From positions 1 through 42,355 of the forward strand of contig CAZNYG010000006.1 of NCBI GenBank assembly GCA_964577205.1: DNA of 42,355 bases. Direction: 5' to 3'. Of this stretch, positions 7,383 to 15,362 are shown piece by piece. Position 1 is the stretch's first letter. The number at the start of each line of letters is the position of its first letter. The notes below the pieces were generated by a model that ran no database searches, was not told the DNA's origin, and was given only the letters and a program-made list of their open reading frames with translations. Both the position numbers and the translations under genes were made by a program. This stretch comes from CAZNYG01 sp964577205 (lineage in GTDB: Bacteria > Elusimicrobiota > Endomicrobiia > Endomicrobiales > CAIRNS01).

Positions 7383-9278
7383 CTACGCCATCTTCGAAGA
7401 GGAAGGCTTGAGACCGCAACCGACGGTCGCCCATTCGTAAAGACGATCGGAAAGCTGTTCGGGAGCGAAGCCGTATTTTTTACGCAGAAGCGAAGGGTTC
7501 CCGTGCTCAATGAACGCGTCCGGGAAAGCGACCGGCAGAACCGGCACCGATATCCCTGCCCGCGACAGGGATTCGCAGACCATGCTGTAAAGGCCCCCCA
7601 TCCGGGCATTTTCTTCGACGACGGCAAGCATTTTAACCTTCCTGGCGGCGGCCGCGAGAAGTTCCTCGTCGAAAGGCTTGAGGAACCGGGTGTTCATGAC
7701 GCCGCAATCAATGCCGCGGGAACCCAAAGACCGCGCTGCCTCTTCGGCGGCATGGACGGTATTGCCGATCGCGATCAGGAACATGTCCGTCCCCTCGCGG
7801 CGCAGCTCCCCTTTCCCGACCGGAAGGATCTTGAGTTCTTTTTCAAGGGGGATGCCCACGCCGGCGCCGCGCGGATAACGCAGCGCAACCGGCTTATTGA
7901 GCGCTATTGCCGTCTTGAGCATGTGCTGCAGTTCGTTCTCGTCGGCAGGTGCCATGATGGTGAAACCGGGTATGAAGCGCGTAAAAGACAGGTCGAACGC
8001 CCCCTGATGCGTGGCTCCGTCCTCTCCGACGATGCCCGCGCGGTCGATACAGATGACCACGGGAAGCTTCTGCAGTGCCACATCGTGGATCAGCTGGTCG
8101 AGGCTCCGCTGGAGGAACGTGGAATAGATGGCGCACACGGGTTTCATCCCTCCGGCGGCGAGCCCCGCGGCGAACGTGATGGCATGGCTTTCGGCTATTC
8201 CGACGTCAAAAAAACGTTCCTTGAACTGGCGGGCGAATCCCTCGAGGCCGGTGCCTTCGGACATCGCGGCGGTTATGGCGACGATCTTCTGGTCCTGGCC
8301 CGCGAGCTTGACCATGGTGTCGCCGAACACCTGCGTGTATGAAGGTATCTTGCCGCCGCCCGATTCGGATTCGCCGGTGATGAGGTTGAAACGGCCGACC
8401 CCGTGGAACCGCGTCGGCTCGTTTTCAGCGGGAGCGTAACCTTTACCCTTCTTTGTGAGGACGTGAAGCAGCACGGGGCCCTTCAAGTCCTTGATATTCG
8501 TAAGGATCTCGATCAGGCCGTATATATCGTGGCCGTCGACAGGGCCCAGATAGGAGAAGCCCATTTCTTCAAAAAGCATGCCGGGGAACAGCAGTACCTT
8601 GAACCGCTTGGCGACGCGCAGCATTCGCGAGCCCCAAAAATGGACCCGTTGGAACGTATTTTCGACTTTCTGCTCGAAACGCTTAACGGTCCCCGCGGTC
8701 AGCAGCTTCGCGAGATATCCCGCTATCGCTCCGACCCTGCGGGAAATGAACATCTCGTTGTCGTTCAGTATGACCAGCAGGTTCTTCCCCAGGTGGCCCG
8801 CGTTCTGCAGCCCCTCAAAAGCGAGGCCTCCGGTCATGGAGCCGTCACCGATGACCGCAACGACCTTGAAGCCTTCGTTCCTGATGTCCCGCGCGGTGGC
8901 GATCCCGAGGGCCGCGGAGATCGCCGTCGAAGAATGTCCGGCGCTGATGGGATCGTACTCGGATTCTTCCCGCCGCGGGAAGCCGCTGATGCCCTCGTGG
9001 GTACGCAGGGTCGGGAAACTGTCTCTGCGGCCGGTCAGGATCTTGTGGGTGTAGGACTGGTGGCCGACGTCCCAGACGAACTTGTCCCGGGGCGAGTCAA
9101 AAACATAGTGCAGCGCGATGGTAAGTTCCACCGTGCCGAGGCTTGAGGCCAGATGCCCTCCCGTATGGCTTACCGTCTGAAGGATATCCTGGCGGATCTC
9201 CTTCGCCAGTTCCGGCAGAAGTTCGCGTTTGATGACCTGCATATCCTGCGGTTTTTGGATCTTTTCAAGAATCGACAT
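7383..9278 (-). CDS. dxs: 1-deoxy-D-xylulose-5-phosphate synthase
   Basis: This thiamine-diphosphate enzyme condenses pyruvate and glyceraldehyde 3-phosphate in the first step of the non-mevalonate isoprenoid pathway. The protein has 631 residues, the usual length. The ThDP signature GDGSMTGGLAFEGLQNAG with downstream NDNEM is intact, as are HLASSLGTVELTIALHYVF near the N-terminus and the transketolase-type domain (GIAESHAITFAAGLA; DRAGIVGEDGATHQGAFDLS). I chose ATG at 9278, 5 bases after AGAGGG; the longer frame begins at TTG 9296 overlapping the ispA stop. It sits 14 bases after ispA and abuts tlyA, so prenyl precursor supply and chain elongation are co-transcribed. Confidence 0.97.
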   Translation of the reverse strand: MSILEKIQKPQDMQVIKRELLPELAKEIRQDILQTVSHTGGHLASSLGTVELTIALHYVFDSPRDKFVWDVGHQSYTHKILTGRRDSFPTLRTHEGISGFPRREESEYDPISAGHSSTAISAALGIATARDIRNEGFKVVAVIGDGSMTGGLAFEGLQNAGHLGKNLLVILNDNEMFISRRVGAIAGYLAKLLTAGTVKRFEQKVENTFQRVHFWGSRMLRVAKRFKVLLFPGMLFEEMGFSYLGPVDGHDIYGLIEILTNIKDLKGPVLLHVLTKKGKGYAPAENEPTRFHGVGRFNLITGESESGGGKIPSYTQVFGDTMVKLAGQDQKIVAITAAMSEGTGLEGFARQFKERFFDVGIAESHAITFAAGLAAGGMKPVCAIYSTFLQRSLDQLIHDVALQKLPVVICIDRAGIVGEDGATHQGAFDLSFTRFIPGFTIMAPADENELQHMLKTAIALNKPVALRYPRGAGVGIPLEKELKILPVGKGELRREGTDMFLIAIGNTVHAAEEAARSLGSRGIDCGVMNTRFLKPFDEELLAAAARKVKMLAVVEENARMGGLYSMVCESLSRAGISVPVLPVAFPDAFIEHGNPSLLRKKYGFAPEQLSDRLYEWATVGCGLKPSSSKMA

Positions 9279-9292
9279 TGATTCCCTCTTTT

Positions 9293-10177
9293 TCAACGGT
9301 CGCGGTCAACTATGTAATCGGCAAGGGCGGCCAGTATTTTGGCCCGCGGGCCGAACAGGCTTAAATGCTTTTTTGCCGAAGCGACGAGCGCCCGGGCTTT
9401 TTCGCGCGACGCGTCGAGGCCGTGGATCGCCGGCCAGGTCAGCTTATTGTTATCCCGGTCGCTTCCGCGTTTGCCCAGAAGCTTCTTGTCGGCGGTGATG
9501 TCCAGGATGTCGTCCGCTATCTGGAACGCGAGGCCGATGTCCCTGCCGTAACCGTCCAGAGCGGCTGTCTGTTTTTTGTTCCCGCCGGCCAGCGTCGCGC
9601 CTATGGTAAGGCTGGCGCGCAGGAGCGCGGCTGTTTTGTTCAAATGTATATATTCGAGAGTTCTGGCCGAACGAGCTTTCCCTTTTTTCTGCCAGGCGTC
9701 CGTTTCGAGCGTGTCCGCGACCTGGCCGCCTATCATGCCGTCATGGCCGGCAGCCGCGGCAAGCAGGCGCAGCGCGTCGATCGCGGCAGCGGGACCGGCC
9801 GGCGAAAGGGTCATGAGGAGGAAAGCGTCCGTCAGGAGCGCGTCTCCGGCAAGGATGGCCGCGGCCTCGCCGAACTTTTTGTGGCTGGTCGGTTTTCCCC
9901 GCCTGAGGTCATCGTTATCCATCGCGGGGAGATCGTCGTGGATCAGGGAGTATGTATGGACGTATTCGAGCGCGCAGGCGGGAGCCAGATAATCCGCGGG
10001 CCTTCCTCCGCAAAGAGCGGCTCCTTCAAGCACCAGTACGGGGCGCAGCCGTTTTCCTCCCGCCATCAGAGAATACTTCATGGCGCGGGATATAAGGCGG
10101 TTATCGCGGGGAAGATACCGTTCAAGCGCTTTTTCGATGAGAGCGGCCCGGGAGCGGAGATAAGCCTGCAGTTCCAT
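9293..10177 (-). CDS. ispA: Polyprenyl (farnesyl/geranylgeranyl) diphosphate synthase
   Basis: This enzyme elongates isoprenoid diphosphates by adding isopentenyl diphosphate. The 294-residue protein has the first aspartate-rich motif HDDLPAMDNDD and the second, QIADDILDITAD, with the KRLRPVLVLEGA substrate-binding region and GGQVADTLETD. The two residues between the first aspartates and the length fit the bacterial farnesyl diphosphate synthase subgroup; the final chain length is not certain. ATG 10177 is preceded by AAGGAATAAC, better than the longer start at 10225. It starts just after xseB, and the order xseA-xseB-ispA-dxs is a widespread bacterial cluster. Confidence 0.95.
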   Translation of the reverse strand: MELQAYLRSRAALIEKALERYLPRDNRLISRAMKYSLMAGGKRLRPVLVLEGAALCGGRPADYLAPACALEYVHTYSLIHDDLPAMDNDDLRRGKPTSHKKFGEAAAILAGDALLTDAFLLMTLSPAGPAAAIDALRLLAAAAGHDGMIGGQVADTLETDAWQKKGKARSARTLEYIHLNKTAALLRASLTIGATLAGGNKKQTAALDGYGRDIGLAFQIADDILDITADKKLLGKRGSDRDNNKLTWPAIHGLDASREKARALVASAKKHLSLFGPRAKILAALADYIVDRDR

Positions 10178-10178
10178 G

Positions 10179-10445
10179 TTATTCCTTGAAAAGGCCGTTA
10201 TCGTCCTTCGCGGCGGCATCTTCATCGTTATCGAAAGGTTCGGCGTCCATCCTGTCGCCTTTTTTTACGAGTATCTCAACTTTCTTCTTGGCTTCATCGA
10301 GTTTTGCCGTGCACTGGCGCACCAGCTTTATCCCCTCTTCAAAAAGGGCCAGCGATCTCTCCAGCTCAAGGTCTTCCGATTCCATTTCCGAGACGATCGT
10401 CTCCAGCCGTTTGACGGCATCTTCGAATTTCACGATCTTTGTCAT
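10179..10445 (-). CDS. xseB: Exodeoxyribonuclease VII small subunit
   Basis: This small subunit of exonuclease VII assembles with XseA to degrade single-stranded DNA from both ends. The 88-residue protein has the family core FEDAVKRLETIVSEMES, then LELERSLALFEEGIKLVRQC, and a coiled helix. The acidic tail (EPFDNDEDAAAKDD) is ordinary for the family. The start ATG overlaps the xseA stop by four bases (ATGA), a sign of translational coupling that matches the fixed complex of the two subunits. Confidence 0.95.
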   Translation of the reverse strand: MTKIVKFEDAVKRLETIVSEMESEDLELERSLALFEEGIKLVRQCTAKLDEAKKKVEILVKKGDRMDAEPFDNDEDAAAKDDNGLFKE

Positions 10446-11884
10446 TCTGGATCCCCTTGCTGAATCTCAAATACCCGGGCGGTAAAGGAGCCTTTATGCA
10501 CCTTCACGCTCACGGGATCACCTTCCCGTATGTCTTTTAAAGCATCCCTTACGATGGCATTGTCGGAGGAACGGCTGCAGATGGCGTAGCCTCTGGACAG
10601 TATCCCGAGGGGCGATAAAAGATCCAATTTTCCTGCCGCCAGAGCCAGCCGGTGGCCGCGCCTGTCTCCGTCCGCGTATGCCGACTCTTTAAGCCTTCTG
10701 AAGTTGTCATCGATCCGTGCCTGGTACGGTTCCAGCCGCTCTTCCGGATGTGCAAGTACGCGGGACGAAGCGAGGTGCCGCAGTTTCTGCCCGTACATGG
10801 CCAGCAGGCGGAACGGGGAAAGGAGCCGCAGCTGTCCGGCGCCGTGAGCGACACGAGCCTGGCCGTCTTTTACGCGGCGTTTCTGGCTGTCGGATAACCG
10901 GGAGAAGATATCATCGATGTCCCTCAGCCGTTCTTCGAAAAGCGACGCGGGGTCCGTCATCGCCCTGCTGCCGGCAAGATGCGAAACCCTGTCATCAAGC
11001 GTGTCCAATATGGCGCGCATGCGGTTATCAAGGCGTATAAGGAGCGAACGCAGCGATGAAAACAGTTCCTGTTTATCCCGCACCACCAGTTCCGCGGCCG
11101 CTGAGGGCGTCGGAGCCCGGAGGTCCGCCACAAAGTCGGCGATCGTGTAATCGATCTCATGGCCGACGCACGAAATGAGCGGGATCCGGGACGCCGCTAT
11201 GGCACGGGCGACGATCTCCTCATTGAATGCCCAGAGGTCTTCGTAGGATCCGCCGCCTCTGCCGACCAGCAGGACGTCCAGTTCAGGGTAATGAGCGTTC
11301 AGGTATTCGATACCTTGCGCTATCTCCGTTTTAGCTTCGTCCCCCTGCACATGAGCGGGGTACAGGATGATCTCCACGTTGGCAAAGCGGCGGTTGATCA
11401 CGGTCAGGATATCCCGTATTGCCGCGCCCGTCGGGGAAGTGACGATGCCTATGCGTCGCGGCAGTAGGGGTATTTTCCTTTTTCGTTCAGCGCTGAACAG
11501 CCCTTCCTTTTCCAGTTTTGCCTTAAGCTGCTCGAAGGCAAGCTGCAGCGCGCCGCGGCCGGCGGGCTCAACGGACGAGACAAGCACCTGATAATTGCCG
11601 CGTTTAGCGTAGGCCGATACTTTGCACCTGACGACGACCTTAAGCCCGTCCTCGAGACGGAACTTGAGGTACCGCGCCGACCCCTGGAACATGACGGCGG
11701 ACAACATCGATTCGGCGTCTTTCAGCGAAAAATACAGATGGCCTGAAGGATACGCCTTGAAATTCGAGATCTCGCCTTCCAGCCAGACGTCGGGAAAAGA
11801 ATCCTCGAGTATGATCCGGATCTCTTTGTTCAGTTCTGAAACGGTAAAGATCTTGCGTCCGTCAGTCATAGAAATCCAGCTCAT
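10442..11884 (-). CDS. xseA: Exodeoxyribonuclease VII large subunit
   Basis: This is the catalytic subunit of exonuclease VII, used in mismatch repair and clearing of single-stranded ends. The 480-residue protein has an N-terminal OB-fold (FTVSELNKEIRIILEDSFPDVWLEGEISNFK), then the nuclease domain with RRIGIVTSPTGAAIRDILTVINRR, LLVGRGGGSYEDLWAFNEE, and GHEIDYTIADFVADLRAPTPSAAAE. A long helical region and a C-terminal segment (LGILSRGYAI) complete it. Two starts are possible: ATG 11884 and ATG 11869 (MTDGRKIF). Neither has a strong ribosome binding site, so 475 or 480 residues are both acceptable. Upstream lies a 197-base spacer with palindromic repeats. Confidence 0.96.
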   Translation of the reverse strand: MSWISMTDGRKIFTVSELNKEIRIILEDSFPDVWLEGEISNFKAYPSGHLYFSLKDAESMLSAVMFQGSARYLKFRLEDGLKVVVRCKVSAYAKRGNYQVLVSSVEPAGRGALQLAFEQLKAKLEKEGLFSAERKRKIPLLPRRIGIVTSPTGAAIRDILTVINRRFANVEIILYPAHVQGDEAKTEIAQGIEYLNAHYPELDVLLVGRGGGSYEDLWAFNEEIVARAIAASRIPLISCVGHEIDYTIADFVADLRAPTPSAAAELVVRDKQELFSSLRSLLIRLDNRMRAILDTLDDRVSHLAGSRAMTDPASLFEERLRDIDDIFSRLSDSQKRRVKDGQARVAHGAGQLRLLSPFRLLAMYGQKLRHLASSRVLAHPEERLEPYQARIDDNFRRLKESAYADGDRRGHRLALAAGKLDLLSPLGILSRGYAICSRSSDNAIVRDALKDIREGDPVSVKVHKGSFTARVFEIQQGDPE

Positions 11885-12081
11885 CAGCTCATGAGCTCTC
11901 TGATCATGTTTTCCCTCGCCCTGTCAGGGAGAGGCCAAGGTCAACTTCTCGTAGCGCGCGGGCTTCAGCCCGAGCGATCATTTTATAGCCTTCTTATCAG
12001 CACAGGTTAAAGCCCGCGCCTGGACGTTGATCAAAAATCACGCGAACACAAGAACCCGAGAACGCCTTTGCCGTTCGTTGT
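11885..12081. repeat. Spacer with REP-like palindromes
   Basis: The spacer between the ymdB-like gene and xseA carries CCCTCGCCCTGTCAGGGAGAGG, an imperfect hairpin whose loop is CTGTC. It also carries CGGGCTTCAGCCCG, a tight hairpin, with a further GCCCGCGC at about 12015 that can pair with GCGCGGGC. Such GC-rich palindromes with CTTCAG loops are widespread REP-type elements. No U-tract follows, so a terminator is unlikely. Confidence 0.5.
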
Positions 12082-12855
12082 TTAAGTTCTTTCGATCCGC
12101 CTGATCGAACGTGCGCGTCCGGTCGTTTCATCGATATCGATAACGGCGCCCTGAAGCACGGTCTGTCCGCGCGCGACCGTGAAGCGCTGCGGAATGCCGT
12201 AAAGGAATTTCTTTAAGACGAGCTCGCGGTCCATGCCGATTATCCCTTCGGAAGGACCGGTCATGCCGGCATCCGAAAACGCGGCCGTCCCTCCGGGGAG
12301 GATACGTTCATCAGCGGTAGGCACATGGGTATGCGTCCCGATGACCGCGGAAACGCGGCCGTCGAGATACCAGCTCATCGCCACTTTTTCGGACGTCACT
12401 TCAGCATGAAAATCAACGATGGTGACGGCCGCCAGAGGCGAAGTCTGCTCAAGGACCTCGTTGATCCTGCGGAACGGGCAGTCGGTCAGGGGCATATAGA
12501 CCCTGCCCATAAGGCTTATGACGGCGATCTTTCCCTTTCCTTCAACGGAATAAACGCCGTATCCCTGGCCGGGGACGGCAGGCGGATAGTTGGCCGGCCG
12601 GAGTATCTTCTGATTGTTGATGGCGTTCTCTATCTCGCTCCGGTCGAACGTATGGTTGCCCAGCGTCAGGACATTGACACCGAGGCTGAAAAGATCAGCG
12701 GCGACAGGGCCGGTAAGCCCCTTCCCTCCCGCGGAGTTCTCAGCGTTGGCGATAACGAAATCCGGAGCGTATTCCTCGCGCAGGTCGGGCAGTACCCTTT
12801 CGAGTATGTTCCTGCCCGGCTCCCCGACTATGTCACCGATGAATAGTATGATCAT
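12082..12855 (-). CDS. YmdB-like metallophosphoesterase (TIGR00282)
   Basis: This belongs to the binuclear-metal phosphodiesterase family typified by Bacillus YmdB, which hydrolyses cyclic nucleotides and affects multicellular behaviour. The family is usually found beside rny, as here. The 257-residue protein shows all family motifs: FIGDIVGEPGR at the N-terminus, NAENSAGGKGLT, LGNHTFDR, DFHAEVTSEK and GTHTHVPTAD, which supply the metal ligands. I chose ATG 12855, which gives the family N-terminus MIILFIGDIVG. The longer ATG at 12873 arises from a repeat in the spacer. It ends 197 bases before xseA. Its substrate in this organism is not known. Confidence 0.92.
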   Translation of the reverse strand: MIILFIGDIVGEPGRNILERVLPDLREEYAPDFVIANAENSAGGKGLTGPVAADLFSLGVNVLTLGNHTFDRSEIENAINNQKILRPANYPPAVPGQGYGVYSVEGKGKIAVISLMGRVYMPLTDCPFRRINEVLEQTSPLAAVTIVDFHAEVTSEKVAMSWYLDGRVSAVIGTHTHVPTADERILPGGTAAFSDAGMTGPSEGIIGMDRELVLKKFLYGIPQRFTVARGQTVLQGAVIDIDETTGRARSIRRIERT

Positions 12856-12865
12856 AAAACAGCTT

Positions 12866-12948
12866 TCAGCCATCAGCTGTCAGCGGTCAGCAAAAGCAAC
12901 GGTGTCGGGCTGCGCGGCAAACATGCTGTTGACACTGCTGATGGCTGA
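12866..12948. repeat. Perfect 12-bp inverted repeat in the rny-ymdB spacer
   Basis: TCAGCCATCAGC (12866-12877) and GCTGATGGCTGA (12937-12948) are perfect reverse complements 59 bases apart. The left arm lies within a run of TCAGC-like units (TTTCAGCCATCAGCTGTCAGCGGTCAGC in two overlapping parts). The repeat could form a stem in the mRNA that partly shields ymdB translation. Confidence 0.6.
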
Positions 12949-12972
12949 TCGCTTAATGCCGACGGCTATGAT

Positions 12973-14529
12973 TTATTTTGCCACTTCCTGGGCGCGGACT
13001 TCGCGGATAACAGTAACCTTGATCTGGCCCGGATACTCGAGTTCCTGCTCGACCTTTTTTGCTATGTCGTGGGCAAGGAGCTGAGCGCCTTTGTCGTCGA
13101 TGTCTTCGGGCTCGACAAGTATGCGGACCTCGCGGCCAGCCTGGATGGCGTATGCGGAAGTCACGCCGCGGAACGACGTGGCGAGCTTCTCAAGTTTCTC
13201 GAGGCGTTTGAGGTAGTGTTCGATCGATTCGCGTCGCGCGCCGGGACGGGCCGCCGATATGGCATCGGCCGCCGCGACGACAAAGGCTTCCGGGCTTTCG
13301 GGTTCGGCCAGCCCTTCGTGATGCGAAAGGATCGCGTTGATCATCTTTGGCGATTCGCCGTACTTGCGGGCGACATCGGCCGAGATCTGGTGATGGGTGC
13401 CTTCTACTTCGTGGTCGACCGCTTTGCCGAGGTCGTGCAGCAGGCCCGCGCGTTTGCAGAACGTGACATCAAGGCCGAGTTCGCCGGCGATCGCGCCGGA
13501 AAGCCAGGTCACTTCAAGTGTATGCTGCAGCTGGTTCTGGCCGTAGGACGTGCGGTATTTCAGTTTGCCCAGCAGGCGCAGTATCTCAAGGTTGAGGCCG
13601 GGAATGCCGGCTTCAAGAGCGGCCTGTTCGCCGATCTCCCTGAGGGTGGTTTCCATGTCTTTGCGGACTTTTTCCACGACTTCTTCTATGCGCGCGGGAT
13701 GGATGCGTCCGTCGGCTATCAGTTTTTCCAGGGATATGCGGGCGATCTCCCTGCGGACGCCGTCAAACGCGGAGACCGTTATGGATTCCGGCGTATCGTC
13801 AATAATAAGGTCCACTCCGGTCGCCTGTTCGAACGCGCGGATGTTGCGGCCTTCGCGCCCGATGATGCGGCCCTTGATCTCGTCGTTGGCAAGAGGCACC
13901 GATGTGGTCGTTATGTCGGCCGTGTGCTCCGCCGCGACCCTCTGGATGGCCACCGAAAGGATCTCCTTGGACTTTCTTTCAGCCATTTCCCGGGTTTCCT
14001 GTTCTATGCGTTTGGCAAGCAGCGCTGCATCGCGGCGGGCTTCCTGCTCCATGGTCTGCATAAGGAGCTTTTTCGCTTCTTCGCAGGACATTCCGGCCAA
14101 ACGTTCAAGCACGCGCTTCTGTTCTTCCCGGGCGCGCGCCAGCTCTTTTTCCTGCTGGTCCAGCGTCTGTTCCCTGCCGGTAATAACCTTTTCCCTCGCG
14201 GCGAGCTCTTTTTCCTTCTTGTCGAGTACATCGAGCTTCTTCTCGATATTCTCCTCGCGCTGGATCAGGCGGCGTTCCTGGTTCTGCTGTTCCTGGCGGC
14301 GTTCACGGGTCTCTTTCTCGAATTCACGCCGTTCGCGTTCCATGATCTCCTTGACCTCAAGAAGACCCTCTTTTTTGCGCGTCTCGGCGAGAATATTGGC
14401 TTCGTTCAAAATGCGTTCTGCGACCAGTTCGGCCGACCTTGCCTGGGAACGAGCGTAAATAAGGCGCACTATGTACCCGATGACAAGGCCTGCCACGGCG
14501 GCGGCGATCACGATCACGTACGTATTCAT
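12973..14529 (-). CDS. rny: Ribonuclease Y
   Basis: This membrane-anchored endoribonuclease starts mRNA decay in bacteria that use RNase Y. The 518-residue protein begins with one transmembrane helix (VIVIAAAVAGLVIGYIV, about residues 5-21). A long charged coiled coil follows (about 30-200), then a KH domain (GRIIGREGRNIRAFEQATG) and an HD domain with RAGLLHDLGKAVDHEVEGTHH. The start at ATG 14529 is 5 bases after AGGAG; a second ATG directly precedes it, and the longer frame from 14643 has no support. It lies upstream of the YmdB-like gene, as in many phyla. The 117-base spacer between them contains an inverted repeat. Confidence 0.97.
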   Translation of the reverse strand: MNTYVIVIAAAVAGLVIGYIVRLIYARSQARSAELVAERILNEANILAETRKKEGLLEVKEIMERERREFEKETRERRQEQQNQERRLIQREENIEKKLDVLDKKEKELAAREKVITGREQTLDQQEKELARAREEQKRVLERLAGMSCEEAKKLLMQTMEQEARRDAALLAKRIEQETREMAERKSKEILSVAIQRVAAEHTADITTTSVPLANDEIKGRIIGREGRNIRAFEQATGVDLIIDDTPESITVSAFDGVRREIARISLEKLIADGRIHPARIEEVVEKVRKDMETTLREIGEQAALEAGIPGLNLEILRLLGKLKYRTSYGQNQLQHTLEVTWLSGAIAGELGLDVTFCKRAGLLHDLGKAVDHEVEGTHHQISADVARKYGESPKMINAILSHHEGLAEPESPEAFVVAAADAISAARPGARRESIEHYLKRLEKLEKLATSFRGVTSAYAIQAGREVRILVEPEDIDDKGAQLLAHDIAKKVEQELEYPGQIKVTVIREVRAQEVAK

Positions 14530-14759
14530 CATTACTCCTTTCAGTATGGCTGAGAAAGATCGGCGTGTCGAAAAGGGAAAGGCCCCTGCCGCTGAACGGA
14601 CGTGCTGTCCCGGAAATATGCGCTTTCCGCGCGCGCCAGTCATGCCAGAGGTGCGTTCCCGTTCCGATACCGCCGAAAACGGTCAGCCGGTATGTCACTT
14701 CATGAGAACATGCGGTTTTACAAAAGCGTCTGCGCTGCTGCAGCCTGCCTTAATCCTGG

Positions 14760-15362
14760 TCAGTCAGTTTCGATCGTTTTGAGCAGCTGCCGGTCGGTAA
14801 CGATACAGCCGAGAGGGACATCATCTTTCTCCCGCGGAAGGGTACTGACCAGCTGAAAATGGTAAGCGATACCGACGCGCTGTTCCCGTCTGAAATTCCC
14901 GAGCCAGAGATCGTAGTACCCTTTGCCGTACCCGAGGCGGTGTCCGTAACGGTCGAACGCGAGGCCGGGAACGATGACAAGGTCGATGGATCCCGGTTCG
15001 TAACGGCGGCAGTGCGCGGCGCGGGGTTCGGGTATGCAGAACGCTCCCGGAGAGACATCGGTCTCCCTGCACCGTATCTGGGCCGCGTACATTTCCCGTT
15101 CCTTCTCCTGGTTGACGACGGGAGCAAGAACGGTCTTCCCTTCACCGAGCGCTCTCGCCAGCAGCGCATCGGTGTTCACTTCCGATCCGTGGGTCAAGTA
15201 GACCATGACAGAACGGGCCGCGCGGTAAGCCTCGGTCTCAAAAAGGCGCGCGGAAACAGCGTTGCTCAGCGTGTGCCTGTCGGACAGGCTCAGCTCATTT
15301 CTTCTGACGCGCATCAGCTGGCGTATTTCGTTTTTTGCCATGCCAGCGCAGGAGTCGTTCAC
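14760..15362 (-). CDS. fau: 5-formyltetrahydrofolate cyclo-ligase
   Basis: This enzyme converts 5-formyl-THF to 5,10-methenyl-THF with ATP and recycles a folate storage form. The 200-residue protein has the N-terminal basic helix KNEIRQLMRVRRNELS, the mid-region VMVYLTHGSEVNTDALL, and the phosphate/folate motif VPGLAFDRYGHRLGYGKGYYD. I give the GTG start at 15362 because GAGGTGAAGATCG precedes it; ATG 15341 is the alternative and gives a more usual N-terminus. Either start overlaps the end of rarA. The order zapA-6S RNA-(rarA)-fau parallels the zapA-ssrS-fau locus of many proteobacteria. Confidence 0.93.
   Translation of the reverse strand: MNDSCAGMAKNEIRQLMRVRRNELSLSDRHTLSNAVSARLFETEAYRAARSVMVYLTHGSEVNTDALLARALGEGKTVLAPVVNQEKEREMYAAQIRCRETDVSPGAFCIPEPRAAHCRRYEPGSIDLVIVPGLAFDRYGHRLGYGKGYYDLWLGNFRREQRVGIAYHFQLVSTLPREKDDVPLGCIVTDRQLLKTIETD

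Noticed and set aside
6870..8342. 490-codon open frame on the plus strand
   Set aside because: It lies antisense to tlyA and dxs, and its protein resembles nothing. The GC-rich codons of the real genes keep the opposite strand open.
13069..14553. 494-codon open frame on the plus strand opposite rny
   Set aside because: It is a shadow of the RNase Y gene, which has full domain support on the minus strand.
14530..14759. 230-base gap between fau and rny as a possible ncRNA
   Set aside because: Apart from a short ACCG-TTTTC-GGCGGT-like hairpin there is no U-tract, no promoter and no known motif.
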